Assembly: GCA_016872925.1 (NCBI GenBank)
Contig: VGYR01000010.1
Location: 1 to 33,233, forward strand
Reading direction: 5' to 3'
Source of the DNA: Planctomycetota bacterium
GTDB taxonomy: Bacteria; Planctomycetota; Planctomycetia; Pirellulales; UBA1268
DNA length: 33,233 nucleotides
Part shown: in pieces, positions 1 to 10,285 of the stretch
Layout of the letters: each line of letters opens with the position of its first letter
Numbering within the stretch: the stretch's first letter is position 1
The notes under the pieces: generated by a model
Told to the model about the DNA's origin: nothing
The model's input: only the letters and a program-made list of their open reading frames with translations
The model's database searches: none
Position numbers and translations under genes: made by a program

Positions 1-109
1 GCGAATCTTGTGGCGAGCGGCAGCCATGCGCCACACTATGCCAGCCTTGTCCGCAGCGCGCAACTCCACCTATTTAGCCCGAATTACCGAGACTGCCTGG
101 CGCAAATCT

Positions 110-130
110 CGTGCCGAACAGGAGTGGCAT
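110..130 (+). repeat. 21-nt dispersed repeat, copy 1
   Basis: cgtgccgaacaggagtggcat; matches the minus strand of 17686..17706 at 20 of 21 positions. Confidence 0.5.
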
Positions 131-1142
131 GAGCCCTCAGCTGCCGCTGTTCGGCGACGCCGACACGATCGATCCGGCCGACGTGCCGGCCGAGATCAGG
201 CGGCTCGGCACGGAACTTCCGCAGCGGGTGAGGCTGGGGACCTCGAGCTGGTCGTTCCCGGGCTGGACCGGGCTGGTGTTCGCGGCCCGCAGCGGCAGGC
301 CGGCCGGCGAGCAGGCGCTCGCCCGCCACGGCCTGTCGGCTTACGCCGCCCACCCGCTACTGCGGACCGTGAGCCTCGACCGCACGTTCTACGCACCGCT
401 CACGCGGGACGAGTTCGCGACCTACGCCACCCAGGTGCCCGAGTCATTTCGCTTCGTGGTCAAGGCGCCCGCAGCCTTCACCGATCCGGTGATCCGCAAC
501 CCGGGCAGTGGCGCGGCAAGCGGCGACAACCCGTCGTTCCTCGACGCATCGGCGGCGGCGGCCGTGTTCGTCGAGCCCGCGATCGCGGGGCTCGGCACGA
601 GGTGCGGGCCGCTTGTCTTCCAGTTTCCACCGCTCGGCCGCCGGCAGCTCGCCGACGTGCCCAGGATCACCGCCCGGATCGCCGCGTTCATGGCCGCGCT
701 GCGGTACCGCGTGGCCGCCGACCTGACGCTCGCGGTCGAGATCCGCGATCCCGAACTCGCCTCCCCGGCCTTCGCCGCCGGACTGGGCGACGCGTCCGCC
801 ACACCCTGCCTCGCGGCTCACGCCCGCATGCCACCCGTCGCCGACCAGGCGGCGGCCTTCGGCCTCGACCACGACGACTGCCCCCTGCCCCTGGTGGCCC
901 GCTGGAATCTCCATGCCGGCCACGGCTACGAGCAGGCCAAGCAGGCCTACTTTCCGTTCGACCGGCTCGTCGAGGAGGACGTGCCGACGCGGCGGTCGCT
1001 CGCCCGGCTCGCCGCGCGGACCGCAGCGGGGGGCCGCGAGGTGTTCATCACGATCAACAACAAGGCCGAAGGATCGGCGCCGCTCTCGGTCGTCAAGCTT
1101 GCCGCCGCAATCACGGAAATTTCAGCGGGCCACGAGGCGTAG
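129..1142 (+). CDS. DUF72 domain-containing protein
   Basis: ORF 111..1142; internal ATG at 129 (MSPQLPLFGDADT) is the likely start. RLGTSSWSFPGW and the ITINNKAEGSAP C-terminus are typical of the DUF72/YecE TIM-barrel family. Confidence 0.85.
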   Translation: MSPQLPLFGDADTIDPADVPAEIRRLGTELPQRVRLGTSSWSFPGWTGLVFAARSGRPAGEQALARHGLSAYAAHPLLRTVSLDRTFYAPLTRDEFATYATQVPESFRFVVKAPAAFTDPVIRNPGSGAASGDNPSFLDASAAAAVFVEPAIAGLGTRCGPLVFQFPPLGRRQLADVPRITARIAAFMAALRYRVAADLTLAVEIRDPELASPAFAAGLGDASATPCLAAHARMPPVADQAAAFGLDHDDCPLPLVARWNLHAGHGYEQAKQAYFPFDRLVEEDVPTRRSLARLAARTAAGGREVFITINNKAEGSAPLSVVKLAAAITEISAGHEA

Positions 1143-2348
1143 GTCCAGTTCGGTCGATTCGCCGCCTTGCAGCCGCCGCACCGTGAGCGACACCACGTCC
1201 CCCACGCTGATGCCCGTCCGCAGGCCGCGGTCGAAGGCCCGGCGCTCGTCGCGGCTGGAGAACTCGAGCCGCCGCCCCGCGAAGGCCACGATCACGTCCC
1301 CAGGCTTCAGTCCGGCGGCCTCCGCCGACGATCCCGCCTCGACCGCCTCGACGACCGGCAGGAGATCTCCCCCTCGCGGCCGCTCGAAGTCGATGCCGGT
1401 GCGGCATCGCTGTGGAGCGGTGAGCGTCGCCCGGAGGTCCTGCTCCGCGCCATCGCGGCGGATGCGGACCGCGACCTCCTGCCCCGAGGGATAGATGCCG
1501 ATCAGGCCGGCGAGCCGGTGGCCGTTGGCGACCCCCGCGCCGTCGATCGCCAGGATCGTGTCCCCGGCAGCGAACCCGGCCGCCGCCGCCGGCGAACCCT
1601 CCGCCACCTCCTGGACCACGACACTCTCCGGCCGCTCGCGGTCGCGGCTCTCGAACCGCAGGCCCGCGAGGGAGGCGTGGTTCACGACCCCGCCCCCCGC
1701 CTGCTCGAGGAGCGGCAGCCAGATCGCGATCTGTCGCGCCGAGATGGCAAAGCCCAGGCCGGTGTTGCTCCGCAGCCCGAAGCGGGTGCTGATTTGACCG
1801 TTGATCCCGACGACCTCCCCGGCCATGTTCACCAGCGGCCCGCCCGAGTTTCCCGGATTGAGTTCGGCGTCGGTGACGATGCACTCGGTGTAGGTGCCCT
1901 GCGCATGATGCACGGCCGAGACGATGCCCAGGGTGAACGTGGGCGCTTGGTCGATCACGCCCAGCGCGAACGGGTTGCCGACCGCAACCACCTCGTCGCC
2001 CACGCGAACCGCGGCGGAATCGCCGAGGGGCAGGTGCGGCAGCGGCTCCCCCTCGGGAACGTCGATCTTGAGAACCGCCAGGTCGCCAACCTCGTCGCGG
2101 CCGAGGACCCGGGCCTTGCAGGACCGGCCGTCGCCGATCCGGACGTCGAACGCGCGGCGATCCTCCAGCACGTGGTCGTTGGTGAGCATCAGGCCGTCGG
2201 GACGGACCACCACGCCGCTGCCGCCCGCGATGAACACGTAGGCTGGCCGGATCGCAGCACACAGGGCGGCCAGATCGCCGGCCTGGGCCGTCGTGGCCAG
2301 GCCGACGACCGCCAGAGCCGCCGCACGCATCGCCAGGTGCCTCTGCAT
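1122..2348 (-). CDS. S1C (HtrA/Deg-like) serine protease with two PDZ-like domains
   Basis: Signal peptide-like N-terminus; LTNDHVL (His), VGDLAVLKI (Asp) and NPGNSGGPLV (Ser) give an intact triad; two PDZ-like regions follow (SPAAAAGFAAGDTILAIDG, SSAEAAGLKPGDVIVAF). Confidence 0.9.
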   Translation of the reverse strand: MQRHLAMRAAALAVVGLATTAQAGDLAALCAAIRPAYVFIAGGSGVVVRPDGLMLTNDHVLEDRRAFDVRIGDGRSCKARVLGRDEVGDLAVLKIDVPEGEPLPHLPLGDSAAVRVGDEVVAVGNPFALGVIDQAPTFTLGIVSAVHHAQGTYTECIVTDAELNPGNSGGPLVNMAGEVVGINGQISTRFGLRSNTGLGFAISARQIAIWLPLLEQAGGGVVNHASLAGLRFESRDRERPESVVVQEVAEGSPAAAAGFAAGDTILAIDGAGVANGHRLAGLIGIYPSGQEVAVRIRRDGAEQDLRATLTAPQRCRTGIDFERPRGGDLLPVVEAVEAGSSAEAAGLKPGDVIVAFAGRRLEFSSRDERRAFDRGLRTGISVGDVVSLTVRRLQGGESTELDLRLVAR

Positions 2349-4366
2349 CAGCGGACCTCCCCGAGCACGACGGTGATCTCGCGAGCGTCGTCGGTCTCCA
2401 GACGACCCGCGAAGGATTCGCCGGGCTGGAGCGACTTCTTCAGCCGCTCCAGGTCGTCGAGGGTCTCGACGTCGCGGCCGGCGATCACGAGCCGGGGCCC
2501 CCGCTGGCTGCGACGGATCGTGAGCACCACCGCGTCGCCCGGCTTGGCCGCGGCGATCCGTTCGGTGAGGTCCCGCCAGGCGGAGAGTTCCACGCCATCG
2601 TAGGCCAGGATCACGTCCCCGTTCTTCAGGCCCGCCTTCGCCGCCGGCGATCCCGGCGCCACCGACCCGATCACCACGTCGTCACCGAAGGCCTTCGACT
2701 CGTCGGCCTGCACGCCGAGGAACGGGCCCGGGAACCGCTCGAAAGACCTGCCGGCCTTGAGGTCGTCGAGCACGGCGCGGATCCGGTCGGCCCGGGCCAC
2801 GAATCCCACGCCCGAGTTGGGCGCGCGGCTCCAACGCATCAGCTGCTGCCGCGGGAACAACCTGCCCTGAACGGTGTCGGGCTCGATCGGCGCCGTCGCG
2901 ATCCCGAGCAGGCTGCCGAAGGCGTCGACGACCGGGCCTCCCGAGTTGCCGTAGTTGAGCAGGGCGTCGGTCTGGAACCGATAGCCGCGGTTTCGTGAGG
3001 CGGCCCCCACGATGCCCGGATTGAGCGTCTCATCGCCGGCCGCCGCCGAGCCCAATCCGACGACGGCCACGTGGTCGCCGAGTTGCGGCGACACGGCTGC
3101 CGCCAGGTCGAGCCACGGAAGGTCGGCGGCCTCGATCGTGAGCAGGGCGATGCCCAGCGGTTCGTGGCGGGCGAGCACCCGCGCCTCCCGGCGGCTGCCG
3201 TCGGCCAGCACCACGACGACGCGCCGGATCGCGTTGTCGCGCGGGACGAGTCGGCCATCGGCCTCGGGGGCGGAAACGGACGGACGGGGCCGACCGGAAC
3301 CCTGGGAAATGAAGGCGGTGTCGGCGCCGACATTGAACGAGCTGGTGAGCACGTGGCCGGTGGCCGAGACGACGACCCCGGTCACGGGGCCCGGCGGGCG
3401 GCGGAGCAGTTGGTTGACGTCGAGCAAGCCCGCCCGTGCAGCGAAGGCAGCGAACTGCGAGCCTTTCTCGGCGTCGGAGAGCCGATCCCAGCCGGCCATG
3501 CTGCGGCGGTGTTCCTGCCAGGATTCCCGCGGCAGTCGCTCCGGCGGCCAGGTCCGTTCCACCTCGATGCCCACCAGGTAGGGCGCGACAGCCGAGGCGG
3601 TCCGCCGCAGCCCATCGAGAGGCGGCGCGGGGACGGATGCAGTCGGGTCGTCACCGGCCACGGACACGCCGACCGTCGCCAGGGGGGCGAACCTCTCGAG
3701 CACCACGGCGGCGGGCACGGCGACACCCTGCCAGCGTTGCGGCGACACCGCCAGACTGATCACCCCCACCACCCGGCCTGTGGCGTCGACGAGCGGCCCG
3801 CCGTCGGAGCCCGGATTCACCGCTGCGGTGGTCTCGATGACCCGTCCCGCATAGGGGGACTCCGGCTGCTTGTCGACGTCGTACAGCCCGCTGACGAAAC
3901 CCCGGCTGAACGACGCCCGGCCGTTGGCCAGCATGACGCCATCCACATCGGCCGCGGTGAACGCCACGTCGCCGACGGCCGGCAGCCGGCGGGCGAGGGG
4001 TAGGCTAGCAAGCCGCTCCTCGGCCGGGACCTTCACGAGCGCGACACCGAGGTTTTCGTCGACGGCCATCACCGTGGCCTCCAGCCGCCGGGTGCCGGGA
4101 AGCAGCACGGTCACCTCGGTCGCCCCCTGCGGCACCGCACTGGCGGCCGTGAGCACGTGCCCCTCGGGTGAGATCGCGAAGCCCGAGCCCGAAAATGATC
4201 CGCCGTCAACGGAGCATGCGACGCTCACCGTGGCCGCCAGCACGCGATCGGCGATGGCGTGGATGTCGACGACCGGAGCGTCATCGGCCCGCGTCGGCAG
4301 GCCGCTCGCGAGCAGGAGGCAGACGGCAACGACGGCCCCTCGTCCCATGCCGCGATTGTATGCCAT
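2348..4366 (-). CDS. Tandem trypsin-like (S1C) domain protein with C-terminal PDZ; catalytic residues apparently degenerate
   Basis: ORF 2348..4651 with likely start at 4366 (MAYNRGMGRGAVVAVCLLLASGLPTRADD, signal peptide). Two S1C-like repeats: GSGFAISPEGHVLTAASAV...NPGSDGGPLVD and VVVSATGHVLTSSFNV...YGNSGGPVVD, then PDZ SPAAKAGLKNGDVILAYDG. Its stop and the next ATG overlap as TGATG. Confidence 0.88.
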   Translation of the reverse strand: MAYNRGMGRGAVVAVCLLLASGLPTRADDAPVVDIHAIADRVLAATVSVACSVDGGSFSGSGFAISPEGHVLTAASAVPQGATEVTVLLPGTRRLEATVMAVDENLGVALVKVPAEERLASLPLARRLPAVGDVAFTAADVDGVMLANGRASFSRGFVSGLYDVDKQPESPYAGRVIETTAAVNPGSDGGPLVDATGRVVGVISLAVSPQRWQGVAVPAAVVLERFAPLATVGVSVAGDDPTASVPAPPLDGLRRTASAVAPYLVGIEVERTWPPERLPRESWQEHRRSMAGWDRLSDAEKGSQFAAFAARAGLLDVNQLLRRPPGPVTGVVVSATGHVLTSSFNVGADTAFISQGSGRPRPSVSAPEADGRLVPRDNAIRRVVVVLADGSRREARVLARHEPLGIALLTIEAADLPWLDLAAAVSPQLGDHVAVVGLGSAAAGDETLNPGIVGAASRNRGYRFQTDALLNYGNSGGPVVDAFGSLLGIATAPIEPDTVQGRLFPRQQLMRWSRAPNSGVGFVARADRIRAVLDDLKAGRSFERFPGPFLGVQADESKAFGDDVVIGSVAPGSPAAKAGLKNGDVILAYDGVELSAWRDLTERIAAAKPGDAVVLTIRRSQRGPRLVIAGRDVETLDDLERLKKSLQPGESFAGRLETDDAREITVVLGEVR

Positions 4367-4508
4367 CGGGAGACCGCGTGAAACCACGCAGGGCGGCATC
4401 ACGCGACACTCCGCCCGCGGTTGCGAACCCGAGTCGTCGTCCGTACAACAACGTCCTTCGACGATCGAACTCACCGCCGCCTTGACCGGCCGCATCAGGA
4501 GGTCTTGC

Positions 4509-5768
4509 ATGGCTGCAGCCGTTACGGGAACAGCGCTTCTGCCGGCAGCGAAAAACGTGGGCTCGGCGCTCAGCCGTGGGCTCGACGCCGGCCGCGGGAT
4601 GCTCCGCCTCTCGCCCACCTGGGTGCCGCGGAGCTTTCTCCATCCCGGCAAGCGGGTTCGCCTCCATCCCGACGACTATTACGCCTACGGCCTCGACCGG
4701 GGTGGCATCGACGAGCGCTGGTTCGCAAGCACGACGGAGGCCGCCAACGAGGGCCGGGTCCCCGACGAGGGGCTGTCGTGGTGCGTGGTCGAAGGGGAGC
4801 GGTTCCTGCTGCGCGACGCGGTGGCCGAAGGTCAATCACGGCTCGTCGGCAAGGCGATCTGGGATCGGTACCAGAAGTGGCCCGTGTATTCGAAGTTCTT
4901 CGACAACATGGGCCCGATCCCGCACCACATGCACCAGTCGGCGGCCGACGCGGCGCTCGTGGGCCAGGAGGGCAAGCCCGAGAGCTACTACTTTCCGCCG
5001 CAGTACAACAACTGCGACAACAACTTCCCCTACACGTTCATGGGGCTGGAGCCCGGCACCACGAAGGCCGACGTCCGCAGGTGCCTGGAGAACTGGAACC
5101 GCGGCGACAACGGGATCATCGATCTCGCCAAGGCCTACCGGCTCAAGCGGGGCAGCGGCTGGCTGATCCCGCCGGGCGTGCTGCACGCCCCGGGATCGCT
5201 GCTGACCTACGAACCCCAATGGGGCAGCGACGTGTTCGCGATGTTCCAGTCGCTCGTGGAGGGGCGGGCCGTGCCCTGGAGCCTGCTCGTCAAGGACATG
5301 CCCGAGGACAAGCACCGCGACCTCGACTTCATCATCGGCCAGCTCGACTGGGAGAAGAACGTCGACACGCACTTCAAGGAGAGCAACTACCTCGAGCCCA
5401 TCGTGGACCAGTCGCAAAGCGTTCCGGGCGCGACCGACCGCTGGATCGTGTACGGCCACGTGGACGGCAGGCAGCTCTTCAGCGCGAAGGAACTGACGCT
5501 CGAGCCCGGGGCGAGCATCACCGTGAAGGACGCCGGCGCCAGCGGTTGGATCACGGTGCAGGGGGAGGGCACGGTGGGCGCGCACGACGTGGCCACGCCC
5601 ACGCTGATCCGCTTCGGCCAGATGACGGCCGACGAACTGTTCATCTCGGCCGACGCAGCGGCCTCCGGCTACGTCGTGAAGAACACCGGCCCGGGCCCGC
5701 TGGTGTCGCTCCGCTACTTCGGCCCCGACGTCCACCCCGACCTCCCCCTGAACGGAAAGCGGTCATGA
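4509..5768 (+). CDS. Cupin-fold / mannose-6-phosphate isomerase-like protein
   Basis: ORF 3870..5768 with ATG at 4509 preceded by AGGAGG. PHHMHQ and [25 protein letters not shown] are cupin-like metal-site motifs. Confidence 0.75.
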   Translation: MAAAVTGTALLPAAKNVGSALSRGLDAGRGMLRLSPTWVPRSFLHPGKRVRLHPDDYYAYGLDRGGIDERWFASTTEAANEGRVPDEGLSWCVVEGERFLLRDAVAEGQSRLVGKAIWDRYQKWPVYSKFFDNMGPIPHHMHQSAADAALVGQEGKPESYYFPPQYNNCDNNFPYTFMGLEPGTTKADVRRCLENWNRGDNGIIDLAKAYRLKRGSGWLIPPGVLHAPGSLLTYEPQWGSDVFAMFQSLVEGRAVPWSLLVKDMPEDKHRDLDFIIGQLDWEKNVDTHFKESNYLEPIVDQSQSVPGATDRWIVYGHVDGRQLFSAKELTLEPGASITVKDAGASGWITVQGEGTVGAHDVATPTLIRFGQMTADELFISADAAASGYVVKNTGPGPLVSLRYFGPDVHPDLPLNGKRS

Positions 5769-6799
5769 TGTCACACGCCGCCCCGAAACTGCACAACGCC
5801 ATGTGGCCCGGCCTCGTGGGCAAGGGCACCGATCCCGGCCAGGAGCCCCCGATCTCGCTCGAGCGGATGCTCGAGTTGACCGCCGCGGCGAACGTCAACG
5901 GTCAGACGTTCGACGGCATCGACTACTTCCTGTACCTGCCGCACACCAATCCCGAGGCCAGCGACTCCGAGCTCGTGCAGATCGCCGACACGATCGCGAG
6001 GCACGGCTTCGCGATCGGATCGCTCGTCGCCCCTGTCTGGCCGGGCACGGTGGGCGACTCGGCGATGGGTGACGCGGCGGCCCGCGAGAAGTTCCTGGCG
6101 GCGGTGACGATGGCCTGCCGGATCGCGCGGGTCTTCGAGCGCCAGGGCGTGCGGAACTATGGCGTGATCCGGATCGACTCGGCCGAGTTCGGCGTGGCGA
6201 AGTGGCGGGAGAACCCGTCGGCCAACACCTCGAAGATCGCCGAGACGTTTCGCGAGGCCGCGAAGATCGCCAAAGACCACGGCCAGCGGCTCGCGGCCGA
6301 GGGGGAGATCTGCTGGGCGGGCATGCACTCCTGGAAGGACATGCTCGACCTGCTCGAGGAAGTGGGGATGCCCGAAGCGCTCGGCTTCCAGGCCGATCTC
6401 GCCCACACCTACCTCTACCTGCTCGGCTACAACGCCCCGGAGCACGCCCTCGTGCAGCCCGGCTACACCGAGGCCGAGTTCTGGCCGGCGTACGAGTCGA
6501 TGGTGGCGAAGCTGCGGCCCTGGACCTACGACTTCCACGTCGCCCAGAACGACGGCCAGGTGCACGGTGCGGGGTCGCACGACAAGACGGGCAAGCACTG
6601 CCGGGCCGACGATCCTGCCGGCAAGCTCGACATCGTGAAGTGCGCGGGCCTCTGGCTGGAGGGGGCGGCCGACCGTGGCATCCGGCACATCTGCTGGGAC
6701 GGCTGCATGTTCCCCAACGCGACGCTCGAAGACCCGAAGACCTGGAACACGATCCTCGAGACGATGATCGCCGTCCGCGACGCCCACGGCTGGGGGTGA
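5765..6799 (+). CDS. Sugar phosphate isomerase/epimerase-like TIM barrel protein
   Basis: ATG at 5765 overlaps the previous stop (ATGATG context). [57 protein letters not shown] and [14 protein letters not shown] fit an AP-endonuclease-2/xylose isomerase-like barrel. Confidence 0.8.
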   Translation: MMSHAAPKLHNAMWPGLVGKGTDPGQEPPISLERMLELTAAANVNGQTFDGIDYFLYLPHTNPEASDSELVQIADTIARHGFAIGSLVAPVWPGTVGDSAMGDAAAREKFLAAVTMACRIARVFERQGVRNYGVIRIDSAEFGVAKWRENPSANTSKIAETFREAAKIAKDHGQRLAAEGEICWAGMHSWKDMLDLLEEVGMPEALGFQADLAHTYLYLLGYNAPEHALVQPGYTEAEFWPAYESMVAKLRPWTYDFHVAQNDGQVHGAGSHDKTGKHCRADDPAGKLDIVKCAGLWLEGAADRGIRHICWDGCMFPNATLEDPKTWNTILETMIAVRDAHGWG

Positions 6800-6874
6800 G
6801 CCCGGCGACGAGACGTGTGCCGTTCCCGAGCCGGCGTCCCTCGATACCACCCTGAACAACCAGAGGAATTCACG

Positions 6875-8011
6875 ATGGCCAAGCAGCTCCGCATCGGCAT
6901 GATCGGCTACGGCTTCATGGGCCGGGCCCACTCCAATGGCTACAACCGTGTGAAGGACTTCTTCGACCTGGAGTATCTCCCCGTCCTGCAGGCGGTCGCC
7001 GCCAGGGATGCCGACAAGGCGAAGTCCTTCGCCGACCGCTGGGGCTACCGGAGGGTGGAGACCGACTGGCGGAAACTCGTGGCCGCCGACGACATCGACG
7101 CGATCGACATCTGCACGCCCAACAACCTCCACGCCGAGATCGCGATCGAGGCGGCGAAGCACGGCAAGGCGATCCTCTGCGAGAAGCCCCTGTCGATGGA
7201 CGTCGCCGAGGGGGAGCGGATGTGCGCGGCCGTGGAGCAGGCCGGCGTGCCCAACACCGTCTGGTACAACTACCGCCGAATTCCGGCGGTGACGTTCGCC
7301 AAGCAGATCATCGACTCCGGGGCCCTCGGACGCGTGTTCCACTACCGCGCCGAGTTCCTCCAGGACTGGACCATCAGCGCGGACCTGCCGCAGGGCGGGG
7401 CGGCCCTGTGGAGGCTCGACGCGGCCGCGGCCGGCAGCGGCGTGACGGGCGACCTGCTCGCCCACTGCATCGACACGGCGATCTGGCTCAACGGGAACGT
7501 GGCCGACGTCACGGCGATGACCGAGACGTTCGTGAAGGAGCGCAAGCACACCCTCACCGGGAAGGTGGAGCCCGTGAAGATCGACGACGCCTGCTCGTTC
7601 CTGTGCCACTTCGCCAACGGTTCGCTCGGGCTCTTCGAGAGCACCCGGTATGCCCGCGGCCACAAGGCCCTCTACACGTTCGAGATCAACGGCGAGACCA
7701 TGAGCCTGAAGTGGGACCTCCATGATCTCCATCGGCTGCAGGTCTTCGACTACAAGGACGCCGGGCCGATGCGGGGCTGGAAGAGCGTCCACGTGACCGA
7801 CGGGGATCATCCCTACATGGGCAAGTGGTGGGTGCCGGGCCTGGCGATCGGCTACGAGCACTCGTTCGTCCACCACGTGGCCGACTTCCTCGAGGCCTAC
7901 GCGAAGAAGCAGCCCTGCCCGCCGACCTTCCGCGACGCGCTCGAGACCCAGAAGGTCTGCGCGGCGGTGTTGCAGAGCGCGAACAGCCGTCAGTGGGCGA
8001 AAGTCGGCTGA
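6875..8011 (+). CDS. Gfo/Idh/MocA family oxidoreductase
   Basis: N-terminal Rossmann motif [61 protein letters not shown] at 6875 after AGAGGAATTCACG. Confidence 0.95.
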   Translation: MAKQLRIGMIGYGFMGRAHSNGYNRVKDFFDLEYLPVLQAVAARDADKAKSFADRWGYRRVETDWRKLVAADDIDAIDICTPNNLHAEIAIEAAKHGKAILCEKPLSMDVAEGERMCAAVEQAGVPNTVWYNYRRIPAVTFAKQIIDSGALGRVFHYRAEFLQDWTISADLPQGGAALWRLDAAAAGSGVTGDLLAHCIDTAIWLNGNVADVTAMTETFVKERKHTLTGKVEPVKIDDACSFLCHFANGSLGLFESTRYARGHKALYTFEINGETMSLKWDLHDLHRLQVFDYKDAGPMRGWKSVHVTDGDHPYMGKWWVPGLAIGYEHSFVHHVADFLEAYAKKQPCPPTFRDALETQKVCAAVLQSANSRQWAKVG

Positions 8012-8015
8012 CGCC

Positions 8016-8960
8016 GTGACGCTCCGCCCGATGTCGGCGACCGCCGCCATCGCCCTGCTGGCGGCGCTCGTGGCCGCGGCCGCGGCCCCGAAGCGCTTCG
8101 TCGTGGACGGCTTGTCCATGGCGCCGGGCCTGATGCCGGGAGCGGTGGTCGCGACCGGCTGGTTTCCGGCGGGCGATCGGCTCACGCGGCCGGACAGGCT
8201 GGAGACCTGGGTGGTGGCCGCACCGGACGGTGAGCGGGCCGTCAAGCGGCTGATCGGGCTGCCCGGCGACGTGGTCGCGGTCGCATCGGGGGACGTGCTG
8301 ATCGATGGTGAGCCACTCCTCAAGCAGCCGCCGGAGTTGGCGCAGGTTGCGGTGCCCGTGCCGATTCGCGGAGTCGTCGCCGGTGGACGACTGGAGATCG
8401 CCCCGCGAGAAGTGCTCGACGACGCGGCGTTCGCCCGCGAGGTGAACCGCCCCCTGGAGCCGGTGGCCGACGTGGGCATGACGGTGACGATCCGCGCGGC
8501 CGACCTGCCGGGGAGCCTGGTCGCGGGCGTGGAGGACGCCCGCATCGGCTGGCGAGTCGCCGCCGGGGAGCGGTGCGTGGTGCTGGCTGGTCGCCTCGAC
8601 GGGCACGTGGTCGCCGTCGCCTGGCGGGTGCATCGGCTCGAGCCCACCGATGCGGGGCGTCCCCTGCCCGACCGAGTGCCGCGGGCGTGGAGCGTCGCCA
8701 CTCGCCGGACCAGCGTCGCGGGCCGGCCAACGCTTTCGCCCGGGCTGTCTCTCGAGAGCGATCCGCCCGTCGTGGTCGAGGACGTGCGGATCTGGCGCGA
8801 CGTGCTGGTCAGGCCGACCGCCGGTGGCACGACGTCGTGGCGACTCGGCCCCGACGAGCATCTGCTGCTCGGCGACTTTCCCACCGGCAGCGTCGACGGC
8901 CGGCAGTGGGGGCCGCTGCCGCGCCGGGCGCTCCGGCAGCGGGTCAGCCGCCTTCGCTGA
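8016..8960 (+). CDS. Signal peptidase I-like (S26 family) protein
   Basis: GTG at 8016 or ATG at 8031; hydrophobic N-terminus, VDGLSMAPGL (Ser box), AVKRLIGLPGDVV (Lys box), C-terminal LLLGDFPTGSVDGRQWGPLP (degenerate box E). Confidence 0.8.
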   Translation: MTLRPMSATAAIALLAALVAAAAAPKRFVVDGLSMAPGLMPGAVVATGWFPAGDRLTRPDRLETWVVAAPDGERAVKRLIGLPGDVVAVASGDVLIDGEPLLKQPPELAQVAVPVPIRGVVAGGRLEIAPREVLDDAAFAREVNRPLEPVADVGMTVTIRAADLPGSLVAGVEDARIGWRVAAGERCVVLAGRLDGHVVAVAWRVHRLEPTDAGRPLPDRVPRAWSVATRRTSVAGRPTLSPGLSLESDPPVVVEDVRIWRDVLVRPTAGGTTSWRLGPDEHLLLGDFPTGSVDGRQWGPLPRRALRQRVSRLR

Positions 8961-10170
8961 TCCGGTCGGCGGCGTGCGGAAAGCTCCGGTCGGCCTCGGC
9001 GACGACGGCGAGCCGGTCGCTGCGGCGCGCGAGTCGCTGCACGGACTCCGGCCCCGGTGCGTGGCCGAATTCCAGTTCCTCGACCGCGGCTTCATCGAGG
9101 TCCGACAGCAGCACGAGCCGCCGGTCGGCGAGCCCGCGGGCGAAGATGCGTGTCAGCAGGGCGTCGGCGATCAGCGACTCATCGCCGCTGGCGACGGCCT
9201 CGTGGACGAGCGGCTCCAGCGGCGCACCCTGCCGCCACCGCGTGAGGATCACTCCCGGCGGCTCCACGTGCCGGCAGGCCACGCAGATCATGCCCCCGGG
9301 ACGCGTCGCCCGGGCGGCAGCCGACGCGGCGGCGGCGATCATGCCGAAGCCGCCGTCCGGATCGGAGAGCGCGGCCACCACGACATCTGCCTGCTCCAGC
9401 TGCGGGCACCACGCGGCCGCCACCTCGCGGGCCTGCCGCGCCGCCTCGTCGGGAAGCCCGAACCGCGCGGCGAGGATGCTGCCTTCCGCGCCCCGCACGA
9501 CCCGGAGACTCGCGCACACCCCCAACTGCCAGGCGATGTCCTGCATGCCCCCCTTCCACTCGGCCAGGGCGTTGCGGCCGCGGCGGGCCAGCGCCACCAG
9601 CAGGTCTCGGCGGCACTGGGCCCGGGCGAAGGTGGGCCAGAGTTCACCCTCGATCGAGCGGCCGCCGAACGCAGGGCTCCAGCCCCACTCGCCGACGGCG
9701 ACCACGACATCGGCATCGACGAGGGCGCGGGCGAGATGGAGCGGACGGCCGGCCTCGTCGGCGGCGAGATACGCGGTGGCCGACTCGACTGCCGGGTCGA
9801 AGGCCTCCGCTCCGGCGACCGGCCGGCGCGGTCCGGCCGTGCCGGAGGAGCCATACCCCAGCATGGGCCCCTCGAGAACCGCCACGTCGGCCGCCTCGAC
9901 GCCGGCAGTCATCAGGCAATCACGAACGGCCTCGACGACCGCTTGTTCCTGCGGCACCTCGCCGGCGATCGCGATCACCACCCGATCTCCCGGCACCACG
10001 TGCGCGGTCAGCGGGGGCCCGTCGAGCGGACCGGTGAGGGCGGCCGCGACCATGCCCCGTGCCTCGGCCCCGGTCGCGCCGGCCGGCGGCGCGAACGACC
10101 CGGGAGTTACCGCCGGCGACTCGAACACGAGTGGCTGGTCCGCGCCGTAGTCGAGCGTGATCGGGTGCAC
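8944..10170 (-). CDS. Lactate racemase-like (LarA/DUF2088) domain protein
   Basis: GTG start at 10170 (VHPITLDYGADQPLVF); PGDRVVIAIAGEVPQEQAVVEAVRDCLMTAGVEAADVAVLEG and VDADVVVAVGEWGWSPAFGGRS resemble DUF2088 LarA-type proteins. Confidence 0.65.
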   Translation of the reverse strand: MHPITLDYGADQPLVFESPAVTPGSFAPPAGATGAEARGMVAAALTGPLDGPPLTAHVVPGDRVVIAIAGEVPQEQAVVEAVRDCLMTAGVEAADVAVLEGPMLGYGSSGTAGPRRPVAGAEAFDPAVESATAYLAADEAGRPLHLARALVDADVVVAVGEWGWSPAFGGRSIEGELWPTFARAQCRRDLLVALARRGRNALAEWKGGMQDIAWQLGVCASLRVVRGAEGSILAARFGLPDEAARQAREVAAAWCPQLEQADVVVAALSDPDGGFGMIAAAASAAARATRPGGMICVACRHVEPPGVILTRWRQGAPLEPLVHEAVASGDESLIADALLTRIFARGLADRRLVLLSDLDEAAVEELEFGHAPGPESVQRLARRSDRLAVVAEADRSFPHAADRISEGG

Positions 10171-10285
10171 GGTGCCGCGGGTGGGCTGGACGGAGGGAGC
10201 GGAGGCGGGGAACCGAAGTGTATCGTCGCCCCGAGCGGCGAGAATGCTCTGTTCCCGGATCGGGGCTTTCGCGCAAGATGCCGGC

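Noticed and set aside
5771-8884. 1037-aa minus-strand ORF
   Set aside because: Antisense to the sugar isomerase, Gfo/Idh/MocA and signal peptidase genes; no recognisable domain, low-complexity composition.
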